From NCBI RefSeq assembly GCF_009299795.1, contig NZ_VIGP01000004.1, positions 326,992 through 390,991 on the forward strand: a stretch of 64,000 nucleotides of DNA. The letters are read 5' to 3'. Below the pieces are notes generated by a model, which was not told where the DNA came from, did no database searches, and saw only the letters and a program-made list of their open reading frames with translations. The translations under genes were made by a program, and so were the position numbers. This DNA is from Brachybacterium subflavum. GTDB lineage: Bacteria; Actinomycetota; Actinomycetes; Actinomycetales; Dermabacteraceae. Shown here piece after piece: positions 7,364 to 16,096 of this stretch (position 1 is the stretch's first letter; every line of letters starts with the position of its first letter).

Positions 7364-10300
7364 CAGTGCAGGCAGCCCGGGCCCAGCAGAGCCTTGAGCG
7401 AGGCGTACAGCGCGGCCGACGGCGAGACCGCGAGCCTGCGGTCGAGCTCCATGAGCGTGGAGCGTCCGGGCTCCTGGAGCTTCAGCCGCACCTCGCTCAT
7501 GCCGCGGTTGTCCTCGAGCACGCCGCGCAGGTCCTCGGCGATCCGCTGGGTGAAGCGGGCCGCGGGCACGGTGATGATCACGGGTCCGTCGGTGCCCATC
7601 GAGCTGGAGGTGTCGGGGATCGTCATCTCCATGACGCGCATCTCGGGCATGCCCTTGGAGGTGTCGACGCGACCCTTCATGGAGACCACGAGGTCCTCGG
7701 CGAGCTCGGTCGCGACGGTCTGGTAGGTGGTCGGGAACAGCAGGCAGTCGATCGCGCCCTCGAGGTCCTCGACCGTGGCGATCGCCCACATGTCGCCCTT
7801 CTTGGTGGTCTTGCGCTGCAGGCCCGTGATGAGGCCCGCGATCGTGACCATCGTGCCGTCCTCGATCGCGCCGTCGTCCGCCAGGGAGCTGATCGTGGTC
7901 GTGGAGTTCTGGGCGATGATGTGCTCGAGCCCGTGCAGCGGGTGGTCCGAGACGTACAGGCCCAGCATGTTGCGCTCGAAGGCGAGCTTCTCCTTGCGGT
8001 CCCACTCGGGGACCTCGGGGATCGTGATCGTCGCCGAGGACCCGGAGTTCTCCTCGCCGTCCTCGCCGCCGCCGAACAGGTCGGAGCCGAAGAGGTCGTA
8101 CTGGCCCTGGGCCTCCTTGCGCTTGACGCCGACCACGGAGTCCACGGCGTCCTCGTGGATGAGGACGAGCGAGCGGCGGTTGGCGCCCAGGGAGTCGAAG
8201 GCGCCGCCCTTGATGAGGGACTCGATGGTGCGCTTGTTGCACACGGTGAGCGGGACCTTGTCCAGGAAGTCGGTGAAGGACGTGAAGGCGCCCTTCTCCT
8301 CGCGGGCCTGCAGGATCGCCTCGACGACGTTCGCGCCCACGTTGCGGATCGCGGAGAGCCCGAAGCGGATGTCGTCGCCGACGGCCGAGAAGTACATGTC
8401 GGACTCGTTGACGTCCGGGGGCAGCACGGTGATCCCGTGGTGGCGGCAGTCGCCGAGGTAGAAGCCGAGGCGGTCGCGGTTCTCCTGGGTGGAGGTGAGC
8501 AGGGCCGCCATGTACTCGGTCGGGAAGTGCGCCTTGAGGTAGGCCGTCCAGTAGGAGACCACGCCATAGGCGGCCGAGTGCGACTTGTTGAACGCGTAGT
8601 CGGCGAAGGGCAGCAGCGTGTCCCAGAGCGCCTTGATGGCGGCGGCGGAGTAGCCCCGCTCCTTCATGCCGGCCTCGAAGGAGACGTACTGCTTGTCCAG
8701 CTCAGCCTTCTTCTTCTTGCCCATCGCGCGGCGCAGGATGTCGGCCTCGCCGAGCGAGTACCCGGCGACCTTCTGCGCGATCTGCATGACCTGCTCCTGA
8801 TAGACGATCAGGCCGTAGGTCTCGGAGAGGACCTCCTGCAGGGGCTCCTCGAGCTCGGGGTGGATGGGGGTGATGTCCTGCAGCCCGTTCTTGCGCAGGG
8901 CGTAGTTCGTGTGGGAGTTCATGCCCATCGGGCCGGGGCGGTAGAGGGCGCCGAGCGCGGAGATGTCGCCGAACTTGTCGGGCTTCATCTGCCGGCAGAG
9001 CTCGCGGTAGCCGGCGGAGTCGAACTGGAACACGCCCGCGGTGTCGCCGCGCTGGAGGAGGGTGTAGGGCGCGGGGTCGTCGAACTCGAGTGTCTCCAGG
9101 TCCGGGGCGGTCTTCCCGTTCTTCCCGATGTTGTCGAGGGCGTCGGAGACGATCGTGAGGTTGCGCAGTCCCAGGAAGTCCATCTTCAGCAGCCCGAGCG
9201 CCTCGCACTCGGGGTACTCGAACTGGGTGATGACCTGGCCGTCCGAGGGGCGGCGCATGATCGGGATGATGTCCGTCAGGGTGTGGCTGGACATGATGAT
9301 CCCGCAGGCGTGCACGCCCCAGCCGCGGGCCAGGCCCTCGACGCCCTTGGCGATCTCGAGGACGCGCTGCGCGTCGGGGTTCTCGTCGACGACGCGACGG
9401 AACTCGCCGGCCTCGGCGTAGCGCTTGTGCTCGGGGTCGTGGATGCCGGAGAGCGGGATGTCCTTGCCCATGACCGACGGCGGCAGGGCCTTGGAGAGCA
9501 TGTCGCCCATCGCGTACGGGTAGCCCAGCACACGGGAGGCGTCCTTGAGGGAGTTCTTGGTCTTCATGACGCCGAAGGTCACCAGCTGGGAGACCTTGTC
9601 GTCGCCGTACTTGCGGGTCACGTACTCGATGACCTCGCCGCGGCGGCGATCATCGAAGTCGACGTCGAAGTCGGGCATGGAGACGCGGTCGGGGTTCAGG
9701 AAGCGCTCGAACAGCAGGCCGTGCTCGAGGGGGTTCAGGTCGGTGATGCGCATGGCGTAGGCGACCATCGAGCCGGCGCCCGAGCCTCGTCCCGGTCCCA
9801 CGCGGATCCCGTTCTCCTTGGCCCACTTGATGAAGTCGGAGACGACGAGGAAGTAGCCCGGGAAGCCCATCTGGGTGATGATCCCGGTCTCGTACTCGGC
9901 CTGCTTCTTCACGTCGTCCGGGATGCCGCCGGGGAAGCGGTACTCGAGTCCCCTCTGGACCTCCTTGATGAACCACGAGTGCTCGTCCTCGCCGGGCGGG
10001 CAGGGGAAGACGGGCATGAAGTTCGCGCCCTCGGCGGTCGTGGTGAAGGAGACCTCGCACATCTCGGCGATCTTCAGGGTGTTGTCGCAGGCCTCGGGGA
10101 GCTCGCGGAACAGCTCGCGCATCTCGCGGGCGGACTTCAGGTAGTAGCCGGAGCCGCCGAACTTGAAGCGCCCGGGGGTGTCGAAGGTGGAGCCCGAGTT
10201 GATGCACAGCAGGGCGTCCTGGATCTTCGCGTCCTCCTCCGTGACGTAGTGGAGGTCGTTGGTCGCCAGCAGCGGCGCGCCGATGTGCTTCGAGAGCTCG

Positions 10301-10926
10301 ATGAGCTCCTTGGTCACGCGCTTCTCGAGATCGAGGCCGTGGTCCATGAGCTCGACGAAGTAGTTCTCCTTGCCGAACATGTCCTGGAACTCGCCGGCGG
10401 CCTTCACGGCCTCGTCCCACTGGCCCAGGCGCAGGCGGGTCTGGACCTCGCCCGAGGGGCAGCCGGTGGAGGCGATCAGACCGCTCGAGTACTTCTGCAG
10501 GATCTCGCGGTCCATGCGCGGCCACTTGCCCATCTGGCCGTCCAGCGAGGCCTCCGAGGCCAGGCGGAACAGGTTGTGCATGCCCTCTGTCGAGCGCGAG
10601 AGCAGGGTGAGGTGGGTGTAGGCGCCGCGGGCGGAGACGTCGTCCCCGGCCTCCTGCTGGGCCTTGGTGCCCCACTGCACGCGGGTGCGGTCGTGGCGGC
10701 TGGTCCCCGGAGTCACGTAGGCCTCGACGCCGATGATCGGCTTCACGCCGGCGGCCGTGGCGGTCTTGTAGAACTCGTAGGCGCCGAACACGTAGCCGTG
10801 GTCCGTGATGGCGATGGCCTTCTGGTCCTGGCGGACCACCTCGTCGATGAGCTTGTCGACCTTCGCGGCCCCGTCCAGCAACGAGTAGTCGGTATGGACG
10901 TGGAGGTGAACGAAGTCGTCGGCCAT
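7363..10926 (-). CDS. dnaE: DNA polymerase III alpha subunit
   Basis: Replicative DNA polymerase, C-family, 1187 residues, the usual length for DnaE1. The PHP domain opens at once with HVHTDYSLLDG (residues 7-17) and ITDHGYVFGAYEF; in actinobacteria this domain can carry proofreading activity. The palm-domain aspartates are in MPDFDVDFDD at about residue 420. The thumb, fingers, helix-hairpin-helix and OB-fold regions follow, with the OB part around VTIAGLITGLQRKT. Start ATG 10926 gives the standard MADDFVHLHVHTDYSL N-terminus. The gene overlaps the EEP-family gene by one base. Confidence 0.97.
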   Translation of the reverse strand: MADDFVHLHVHTDYSLLDGAAKVDKLIDEVVRQDQKAIAITDHGYVFGAYEFYKTATAAGVKPIIGVEAYVTPGTSRHDRTRVQWGTKAQQEAGDDVSARGAYTHLTLLSRSTEGMHNLFRLASEASLDGQMGKWPRMDREILQKYSSGLIASTGCPSGEVQTRLRLGQWDEAVKAAGEFQDMFGKENYFVELMDHGLDLEKRVTKELIELSKHIGAPLLATNDLHYVTEEDAKIQDALLCINSGSTFDTPGRFKFGGSGYYLKSAREMRELFRELPEACDNTLKIAEMCEVSFTTTAEGANFMPVFPCPPGEDEHSWFIKEVQRGLEYRFPGGIPDDVKKQAEYETGIITQMGFPGYFLVVSDFIKWAKENGIRVGPGRGSGAGSMVAYAMRITDLNPLEHGLLFERFLNPDRVSMPDFDVDFDDRRRGEVIEYVTRKYGDDKVSQLVTFGVMKTKNSLKDASRVLGYPYAMGDMLSKALPPSVMGKDIPLSGIHDPEHKRYAEAGEFRRVVDENPDAQRVLEIAKGVEGLARGWGVHACGIIMSSHTLTDIIPIMRRPSDGQVITQFEYPECEALGLLKMDFLGLRNLTIVSDALDNIGKNGKTAPDLETLEFDDPAPYTLLQRGDTAGVFQFDSAGYRELCRQMKPDKFGDISALGALYRPGPMGMNSHTNYALRKNGLQDITPIHPELEEPLQEVLSETYGLIVYQEQVMQIAQKVAGYSLGEADILRRAMGKKKKAELDKQYVSFEAGMKERGYSAAAIKALWDTLLPFADYAFNKSHSAAYGVVSYWTAYLKAHFPTEYMAALLTSTQENRDRLGFYLGDCRHHGITVLPPDVNESDMYFSAVGDDIRFGLSAIRNVGANVVEAILQAREEKGAFTSFTDFLDKVPLTVCNKRTIESLIKGGAFDSLGANRRSLVLIHEDAVDSVVGVKRKEAQGQYDLFGSDLFGGGEDGEENSGSSATITIPEVPEWDRKEKLAFERNMLGLYVSDHPLHGLEHIIAQNSTTTISSLADDGAIEDGTMVTIAGLITGLQRKTTKKGDMWAIATVEDLEGAIDCLLFPTTYQTVATELAEDLVVSMKGRVDTSKGMPEMRVMEMTIPDTSSSMGTDGPVIITVPAARFTQRIAEDLRGVLEDNRGMSEVRLKLQEPGRSTLMELDRRLAVSPSAALYASLKALLGPGCLH

Positions 10927-11354
10927 GCGCTCCAGCGTACTGGTGAGGGCCGACGGACGGGCCGCCCCGGCGGGGCTCGGAAGGGTCGGGGAGGTCACCC
11001 CGGCGGGTCGGGCGCGTCGGGAATGCGGACGCGGCTCCGGGCGTTCGCGGCGCGGTGCATGGAGGGGCGAACGGGATGTCCAGCAGCAGGTGGGACCGCG
11101 GCGGGCGGGCGGGAGGCGAGGCGGTGCAGACCAGACGGGTGCTCTGGACGGACGAGAGGTCCGCCGGGGCGGGCATACGGTCTGGTCCGGAGGCTTCTGC
11201 ACCGACCACCTGTCACCGAACGGCCCATAGCGAACATCTGCGCAATATGCCGCATGGATGTCGCGCCGGGGCCGTCGCGTGACGCGATGGACGCCTCCGC
11301 CAGCGGATGCGACTGCGCGCCGCAGCCTCGTCACCGGGGACCTGTGGCGCCCGC
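10927..11354. other. Non-coding stretch upstream of dnaE
   Basis: About 430 bp between the dnaE start and the DUF6308 islet. All long frames here give arginine/proline-rich products without recognisable motifs. It should contain the dnaE promoter; I could not place it. No tRNA or small-RNA fold stands out. Confidence 0.5.
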
Positions 11355-11558
11355 TCACAAAAACTCCAGCTCGTCCTGGATCGCCGCATCCTCGAGGTCG
11401 TGCAGCATCGCCCGCACCCGGATCGGGTGCATGCGCGTGATGGCTCTGAACCTGCCCAGGCCGAATCTCCGGAGCCGCGCGCAGTCGTCCATCGCGACGA
11501 GAGGGTCCATCGGCGATCCAAGCTCCCAGAGCAGTTCGGCGACAGATCCCAAGACCAA
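11355..11558 (-). CDS. Small hypothetical ORF, possible gene fragment
   Basis: A 67-codon frame (TTG 11558) antisense to the 5' end of the DUF6308 gene. The product looks protein-like, with a leucine/aspartate-rich end (VRAMLHDLEDAAIQDELEFL) and hydrophobic positions spaced as in helices, whereas the plus-strand frame here is serine/arginine-rich. Both frames share the same wobble columns, so codon bias cannot decide between them. I do not recognise the family. It may be a remnant of a longer gene whose 5' end was lost at the DUF6308 boundary, or a genuine small gene; the start codon is weak. Confidence 0.35.
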   Translation of the reverse strand: MVLGSVAELLWELGSPMDPLVAMDDCARLRRFGLGRFRAITRMHPIRVRAMLHDLEDAAIQDELEFL

Positions 11559-12177
11559 ACGACCGGTCTACACAGGCAGTCGCTTCGACCTCTTCGCGCC
11601 GATGGAGAACCCGCCCGACGAATTCACGTCCGCGGATCTTCTGTCCACCGGGCTGCTCAGCGTGCATGTGCCCGGGAAGGCCATCGTCCAGATCCTCGAG
11701 CGCGCGCGAGAAGAACTCAATGGTCTCCTCACCCAGTTGCCGGCTGATGTCGATCTCCACGACCTCAGCGATTCCGGTTTCACGCGCTATCTGGGAGACA
11801 CGTCGAGCCCTGGCTACCTGCTCTGGGATGCGATCCGCGGGAACACAGCAAAGCAGCCCGTGGGTATGGGGCCGACTCTGACCAGCAAGCTCCTCGCCCG
11901 TAAGCGCCCCCGGCTGATTCCTGTCTGGGACAGCAAGATCGAGAGCGCACGTGGGCTCACGGGATCTCGTAATCATTGGGTCTGGATGCGTCAGATCCTC
12001 CAGGGGGACGGCGGCAGGCTCGCACGGAGACTCGAGCGGATCCGAGAGGACAGTGGACAGATCGGTCTCTCCTTGCTGCGCACGTTCGACATCGCTGTCT
12101 GGCACGCAGCAACCAACCCCCATCGGCGACCGAATGTCGACGACCCGGAGGACGGGCGCACCGAAGATCCAGGGTAG
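11431..12177 (+). CDS. DUF6308 family protein, N-terminus uncertain
   Basis: Actinobacterial protein family of unknown function. The conserved part begins at about 11551 with DPKTKRPVYTGSRFD and continues with LSTGLLSVHVPGKAI, LTQLPADVDLHDL, TSKLLARKRPRLIPVWDSKI and LLRTFDIAVWHAATN near the end, close to what I recall of the family. Upstream of DPKTKRP the only in-frame starts are ATG 11431, GTG 11437 and ATG 11440, and the roughly 40 residues they add are serine/arginine-rich and unlike the family N-terminus. The true 5' end may be lost, shifted in frame or overlapped by the antisense ORF. AT-ending codons are more frequent than in neighbours, suggesting horizontal acquisition. Confidence 0.6.
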   Translation: MRVMALNLPRPNLRSRAQSSIATRGSIGDPSSQSSSATDPKTKRPVYTGSRFDLFAPMENPPDEFTSADLLSTGLLSVHVPGKAIVQILERAREELNGLLTQLPADVDLHDLSDSGFTRYLGDTSSPGYLLWDAIRGNTAKQPVGMGPTLTSKLLARKRPRLIPVWDSKIESARGLTGSRNHWVWMRQILQGDGGRLARRLERIREDSGQIGLSLLRTFDIAVWHAATNPHRRPNVDDPEDGRTEDPG

Positions 12178-12320
12178 ATAGGCTCTGTGCCGGGAGAAGA
12201 CGACACTGTGCCCGCTGGATCGGATTGACTCTCCGCCCCGTCTCGGAATGGGCTTCGCGATAGATGCGTCGCCCCGTTAGCCGTAGCCGCTCGACGAACG
12301 CACCCGATCCTGACGCATTC

Positions 12321-13097
12321 CTATGCGCCCTCCCAGAAACCCCGGCGCTCCCCGTCCTCCCCCGCCGCCCGGTCCTCCTCGGCCTCCTGCTCGCGGCGCA
12401 TGCCGGTGAGCAGCTGGTCGAGGTAGTCATGGACGTCCTCGTAGCTGAGGTGGCGCTCGTCGCGGCGCGGCGGGATGCCGCCCACGAACGCGCCGCCGTG
12501 CCAGGCCATCGAGTCGTCGGGCAGGGTGGGATCGTCGTCGCGCCAGAGGTCCAGGGGGACGGAGTGGGCGGCGAGGTCGCGGGCGATCTCGTCGGCCTTC
12601 GCCGGGTCGCCCGAGCGCTGCATGACCTGCATCAGCAGGGACTGCGCCGCCCAGGCGGAGGCCTCGTCGCCGCCGGGATCCACGGACTCCTGGACCAGGC
12701 CCAGGAAGCTCGCGGCGAGCGCGTCCTCGCGATTCTCGTAGAGGTCCTTGGCCACCCGCAGGGCGATCCGGGGAACGTCCTCGCGCTGCTCCCAGAGGGA
12801 GGCGGCCCCGAGCAGCGCCATGCCTGTGCCTGTGGGGAACTCAGGATCCATGGCGATCGCCGAGCGCGGTGTGCGACCCGCGCGGCGATCGTCGTCGGCC
12901 TCGAGGAAGGCGCGCCCCGCCTCGGAGATCGCCCGGTGCATGCGCTCCTCGTCGCGCAGGACGATCTCCGCCTCCGACGGGTCGATGCCGAGCAGCCGGG
13001 CCACGCGGCCGACGGGGAAGCCGGGCCTCGCGAGCGCCCGCTCGTGCGGCGGGACCAGGGCAGTGCCCGCGTCGGGGTCGGGAGTCTCCTCGCTCAT
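12321..13097 (-). CDS. Hypothetical protein, 258 aa
   Basis: I do not recognise this family. The product is soluble and acidic, mostly helical, with no signal peptide or membrane segment. A cluster of hydrophobic helices around residues 105-165 (MALLGAASLWEQ, VAKDLYENREDALAASFLGL, AAQSLLMQVMQRSGD) suggests a tetratricopeptide-like repeat arrangement. The C-terminal 30 residues are charged (Glu/Arg-rich). Start ATG 13097. Codon use matches the surrounding core genes. It lies between dnaE and rluD on the same strand as both, so it may be transcribed from the rluD side. Confidence 0.7.
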   Translation of the reverse strand: MSEETPDPDAGTALVPPHERALARPGFPVGRVARLLGIDPSEAEIVLRDEERMHRAISEAGRAFLEADDDRRAGRTPRSAIAMDPEFPTGTGMALLGAASLWEQREDVPRIALRVAKDLYENREDALAASFLGLVQESVDPGGDEASAWAAQSLLMQVMQRSGDPAKADEIARDLAAHSVPLDLWRDDDPTLPDDSMAWHGGAFVGGIPPRRDERHLSYEDVHDYLDQLLTGMRREQEAEEDRAAGEDGERRGFWEGA

Positions 13098-13273
13098 GCC
13101 TCGACGGTACAGGCCGCGGGCCGGGGCGCCCGGCACCGGCCCGCCCCGGCGGAGTCGGTGCTCACAGGCGCACCGAGCCGAGAGCGGGCGTGCCGCGGCG
13201 GGAACAGGCGTGCTGAGCCGAGAACGGGCGAGCCGCGTCGAGATCAGGTGCCGCACCGGGAGGGACCGGGAGC

Positions 13274-14203
13274 TCAGGCGCCTTCGCGCAGGGCGTCCAG
13301 CGCATGCTGGAGATCAGCCGGGTAGTGCGAGGTGAAGGTCACCTGCTCGCGGCTCACGGGGTGCACGAAGGAGAGCTCCATGGCGTGCAGCCACTGCCGC
13401 TCGAGGCCGATGCGCGCCGCGAGAGTCGGGTCCGAGCCGTACAGCGGGTCCCCCACCAGCGGGTGGCGCATGGCGGAGAAGTGCACGCGGATCTGATGGG
13501 TGCGCCCGGTCTCCAGGTGCACCTCGCACAGCGCCGCGCCGGGCAGCTCCTCCATCACCTCGTAGTGCGTGACCGAGGGCTTGCCGTCGCGCAGCACCGC
13601 GAACTTGTAGTGGTGGTTCGGCGAGCGCCCGATCGGCGAGTCGATCGTGCCCTGCGGCGGCATCGGCCGCCCCTGGCAGAGCGCGTGGTAGGTCTTGGAG
13701 ACCTCGCGGGCGCGGAAGGCGTCCTTGAGCACGGTGTAGGCGCGCTCGGTGCGGGCGACGACCATGAGGCCGCTCGTGCCCACGTCGAGGCGGGAGACGA
13801 TGCCGCGGCGCTCGGGATCGCCCGAGGTCACGATGCTGACGCCGGCCCCGGCGAGGTGGCCGAGGACCGTCGGTCCGCTCCAGCCGGCGCTGGGATGGGC
13901 GGCCACGCCCACGGGCTTGTCGATGACCACGATGTCGTCGTCCTGGTGCACGAGCCCCATGCCCTCGACGATGCTCGGGCGCACCTCGGGGGGCGGAGCC
14001 TCCTGCGGGATGCGCACGGTGAGCATCGCGCCGGGCTCCAGTCGAGTCGAGCGGGCGGGCATCGTCCCGTCGACCTCGACCTCTCCGGCCATCACGAGGT
14101 CCGCGGCGCGCGTGCGCGAGAGCCCGAACAGCCGGGCGATGCCGACGTCCACGCGCTCCCCCGCGAGGCCGTCGGGCACGGGGACGGTGCGCTCCTCGCT
14201 CAT
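13274..14203 (-). CDS. rluD: 23S rRNA pseudouridine synthase, RluA/RluD type
   Basis: Converts specific uridines in large-subunit rRNA helix 69 to pseudouridine. The 309-residue product has an N-terminal S4 RNA-binding domain (LFGLSRTRAADLVMAGEVEV, residues about 25-44) and the catalytic motif SRLDVGTSGLMVVA at about residues 133-146, with the nucleophilic Asp. Near the end, LETGRTHQIRVHFSAMRHPL is the other family signature. The exact target (RluD rather than RluC-like) is inferred from length and from linkage to lspA, a common arrangement. Its ATG overlaps the lspA stop by 4 nt. Confidence 0.9.
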   Translation of the reverse strand: MSEERTVPVPDGLAGERVDVGIARLFGLSRTRAADLVMAGEVEVDGTMPARSTRLEPGAMLTVRIPQEAPPPEVRPSIVEGMGLVHQDDDIVVIDKPVGVAAHPSAGWSGPTVLGHLAGAGVSIVTSGDPERRGIVSRLDVGTSGLMVVARTERAYTVLKDAFRAREVSKTYHALCQGRPMPPQGTIDSPIGRSPNHHYKFAVLRDGKPSVTHYEVMEELPGAALCEVHLETGRTHQIRVHFSAMRHPLVGDPLYGSDPTLAARIGLERQWLHAMELSFVHPVSREQVTFTSHYPADLQHALDALREGA

Positions 14204-14913
14204 CGTGGTGGCTCCTGGGAGGTCGGATCTGCGGTCGCGTTCGGGTCGTCGGAGGAAGCCGGGCCCTCGGGGGCGGCCGGATCGTCGGGCGCTGCCGGAC
14301 CGCCGGGGCCGGTCGGGCTCTCGGCGGCCGACGGGTTCGCGGGCCGCCCGAGCAGGCCCAGCAGCACCACGAGCAGGGCGCCGCCGGTCACCCCCATGTC
14401 GGCGACGTTGAAGATCGGCCAGTGCGGCAGCTGCAGGAAGTCGACGACCCAGCCGGTGAAGGGGCCGGGGGCCCGCAGCAGGCGGTCGTGGATGTTCCCG
14501 AGCGCCCCGCCGAGCACGAGGCCGAGGGCGATCGCATAGGGGCGCGAGCGCACCGAGCGCAGGGCGAACACCACCACGGCGACGGCGATCACGATCTGCA
14601 CGATCGTCACCACAGGGGTGATGCCCGATCCCATCCCCCAGGCCGCGCCCGAGTTGTACAGCAGGTTCAGCTGCAGGATCTCGCCGAGCAGCGGCTGCGG
14701 GGTGAGCGGTGCGAGGTGCGCCTCCGCCCAGTGCTTGGTGACCTGGTCGAGGATCAGGATGACCGCGGCCACCGCCACGACGACGATCAGGGCGGTCGTC
14801 CGGGTGATGCCCCGCAGCACGCCGCCCTCGACGTCTGCGGAGACCGTCGAACGGCGGCGGCCGCCGGACCCGTCAGGTCCGGCGGCCGCCGACTCGGTGG
14901 AGCTGCGGCTCAC
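14200..14913 (-). CDS. lspA: Lipoprotein signal peptidase (signal peptidase II)
   Basis: Membrane aspartic protease that cleaves prolipoprotein signal peptides. Four hydrophobic segments fit the family, and the two catalytic aspartates are in GNIHDR and FNVADMGV. The 237-residue product is longer than the usual 160-180: about 30 unstructured residues precede the first membrane segment and about 45 Pro/Gly/Ser/Glu-rich residues follow the last. GTG 14913 overlaps the divIVA stop by 4 nt, and the end overlaps rluD by 4 nt, so the three genes are translationally coupled. Confidence 0.95.
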   Translation of the reverse strand: MSRSSTESAAAGPDGSGGRRRSTVSADVEGGVLRGITRTTALIVVVAVAAVILILDQVTKHWAEAHLAPLTPQPLLGEILQLNLLYNSGAAWGMGSGITPVVTIVQIVIAVAVVVFALRSVRSRPYAIALGLVLGGALGNIHDRLLRAPGPFTGWVVDFLQLPHWPIFNVADMGVTGGALLVVLLGLLGRPANPSAAESPTGPGGPAAPDDPAAPEGPASSDDPNATADPTSQEPPR

Positions 14914-15626
14914 AGGCCGAAGTTCGCGTGCTTGTCCTGGGTCTCGCTCGTCTCGAGCTCGCTGAGCTGGTTCTCCAGGTAGTTGCGCAGACGGTTGCGG
15001 TAGTCGCGCTCGAAGGTGCGCAGCTTCTCGATCTTCTTCTCCAGATCGGCCTTCTTGGTCTCGAGATCGTCGAGCGTGGTGCGCGACTTCTCCTCGGCCT
15101 CACCGACGATGCGCTGGTGCTCGTCGTTCGCCTCGGAGATGAGGCGGTCGCGCTCGGCCTCGCCGTTGCGCACGTGCTCGTCGTGCAGGCGGTTGGCGAG
15201 GGCGATGATGCCGGCGGCCGACTGGTCGGGCGTCTCGGCGACGGCGGTCGCGGCGTCCTGCGTGGACTGCGCATCGGCGAGGGCGGCGGTGTCCTCCTCC
15301 GTGGCGCTGCTCTCGGCGGTCGCGGCCTCAGGGGCCGCGGTGGTCTCGCCGACCGCAGCGGTCTCGGAGGTCGCGTCCTCGGCCGGCTCGGCCGGAGCGG
15401 CGGCCGCAGCGGCGGAGCCGTCCTGCGCGGAGCTCTCGAGCTCGGCGACGCGGTTGTGCGCCTCCTCGAGCTCCTTGGTCAGCCGCGCGTTCTCGTCGAT
15501 GAGCTCCTGCAGGCGCGGAAGCACCTCGAGGTCGAGGTAATTGTCGACCTCGTCCATGTCGTAGCCTTCGGAGAACCGAACCGGGGTGAACCGCTTGTTC
15601 TCCAGGTCCTCGGGCATCAGAGCCAT
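14910..15626 (-). CDS. divIVA: Polar growth/division scaffold DivIVA (Wag31)
   Basis: Coiled-coil protein that binds curved membrane at poles and septa and, in actinobacteria, directs apical wall synthesis. The 238-residue product begins with MALMPEDLENKRFTPVRF and GYDMDEVDNYLD, the membrane-binding N-domain, then a first coiled coil (ELIDENARLTKELEEAHNRV), an Ala/Glu/Thr-rich acidic linker at about residues 65-140, and a second coiled coil rich in Glu/Arg/Lys (KKADLEKKIEKLRTFERDY). Its position after yggT and sepF is the standard actinobacterial order. It starts 170 bp after yggT, so it probably has its own promoter. Confidence 0.97.
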   Translation of the reverse strand: MALMPEDLENKRFTPVRFSEGYDMDEVDNYLDLEVLPRLQELIDENARLTKELEEAHNRVAELESSAQDGSAAAAAAPAEPAEDATSETAAVGETTAAPEAATAESSATEEDTAALADAQSTQDAATAVAETPDQSAAGIIALANRLHDEHVRNGEAERDRLISEANDEHQRIVGEAEEKSRTTLDDLETKKADLEKKIEKLRTFERDYRNRLRNYLENQLSELETSETQDKHANFGL

Positions 15627-15798
15627 GGGTCACCTTCTCGTACGTCGTGTGGTCAACGCGCCGCTCAGCGTCGCACTGCACAGCGTAGCCGATCCCGCGC
15701 GGTGCCATGGCCAGGTCGTGGACCCCGCCGCCGTGGCAGGCGCCACGTCCAGGGGTGGAGCCTCTCGACCGCTCGGGTGGAGGGCTTCGGCGCAGGTC

Positions 15799-16089
15799 TC
15801 AGCTCGCGAGGCCCAGGAGCACGCGCATCAGCAGGGAGCACACCAGCAGCAGGATGAGCAGGCTGAGGTCGAGGGAGAAGCTGCCCAGCCGCAGGGGCGG
15901 GATCACCCGGCGCAGAGCGCGCACAGGGGGATCCGTGAGCGTGAAGACGATCTCGAACAGCAGCAGCACGATGCCGCGGGGCCGGAAGTCGCGCGCGTAC
16001 GAACGGATCCAGTCGAGCACGAGACGTGCCAGCAGGACCAGCGTGTACAGCAGCAGCGCGAGATAGAGGATCGAGGCGATCAGCTGCAC
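15799..16089 (-). CDS. yggT: YggT family membrane protein
   Basis: Small membrane protein of about the usual family length (96 residues) with two hydrophobic segments: residues 2-24 (LIASILYLALLLYTLVLLAR) and about 72-95 near the C-terminus. Between them is LTDPPVRALRRVIPPLRLG, the family signature loop. Its role is not firmly known; the gene is usually found between sepF and divIVA in Gram-positive genomes, and a part in membrane or division homeostasis is suspected. GTG 16089 begins 7 bp after the sepF stop. Confidence 0.9.
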   Translation of the reverse strand: MQLIASILYLALLLYTLVLLARLVLDWIRSYARDFRPRGIVLLLFEIVFTLTDPPVRALRRVIPPLRLGSFSLDLSLLILLLVCSLLMRVLLGLAS

Positions 16090-16096
16090 TGCGCGC

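Noticed and set aside
7366..11430. A plus-strand frame open across the whole of dnaE and into the DUF6308 gene
   Set aside because: It is antisense to dnaE, which has full family motifs; the translated product is a valine/glycine/arginine/aspartate-rich shadow with no domain. Only the part after about 11551 is real (DUF6308).
11307..11747. Overlapping plus-strand frame in the DUF6308 region (as N-terminus by frameshift)
   Set aside because: It mirrors the antisense ORF and shows no family similarity; kept only as a possibility in the DUF6308 finding.
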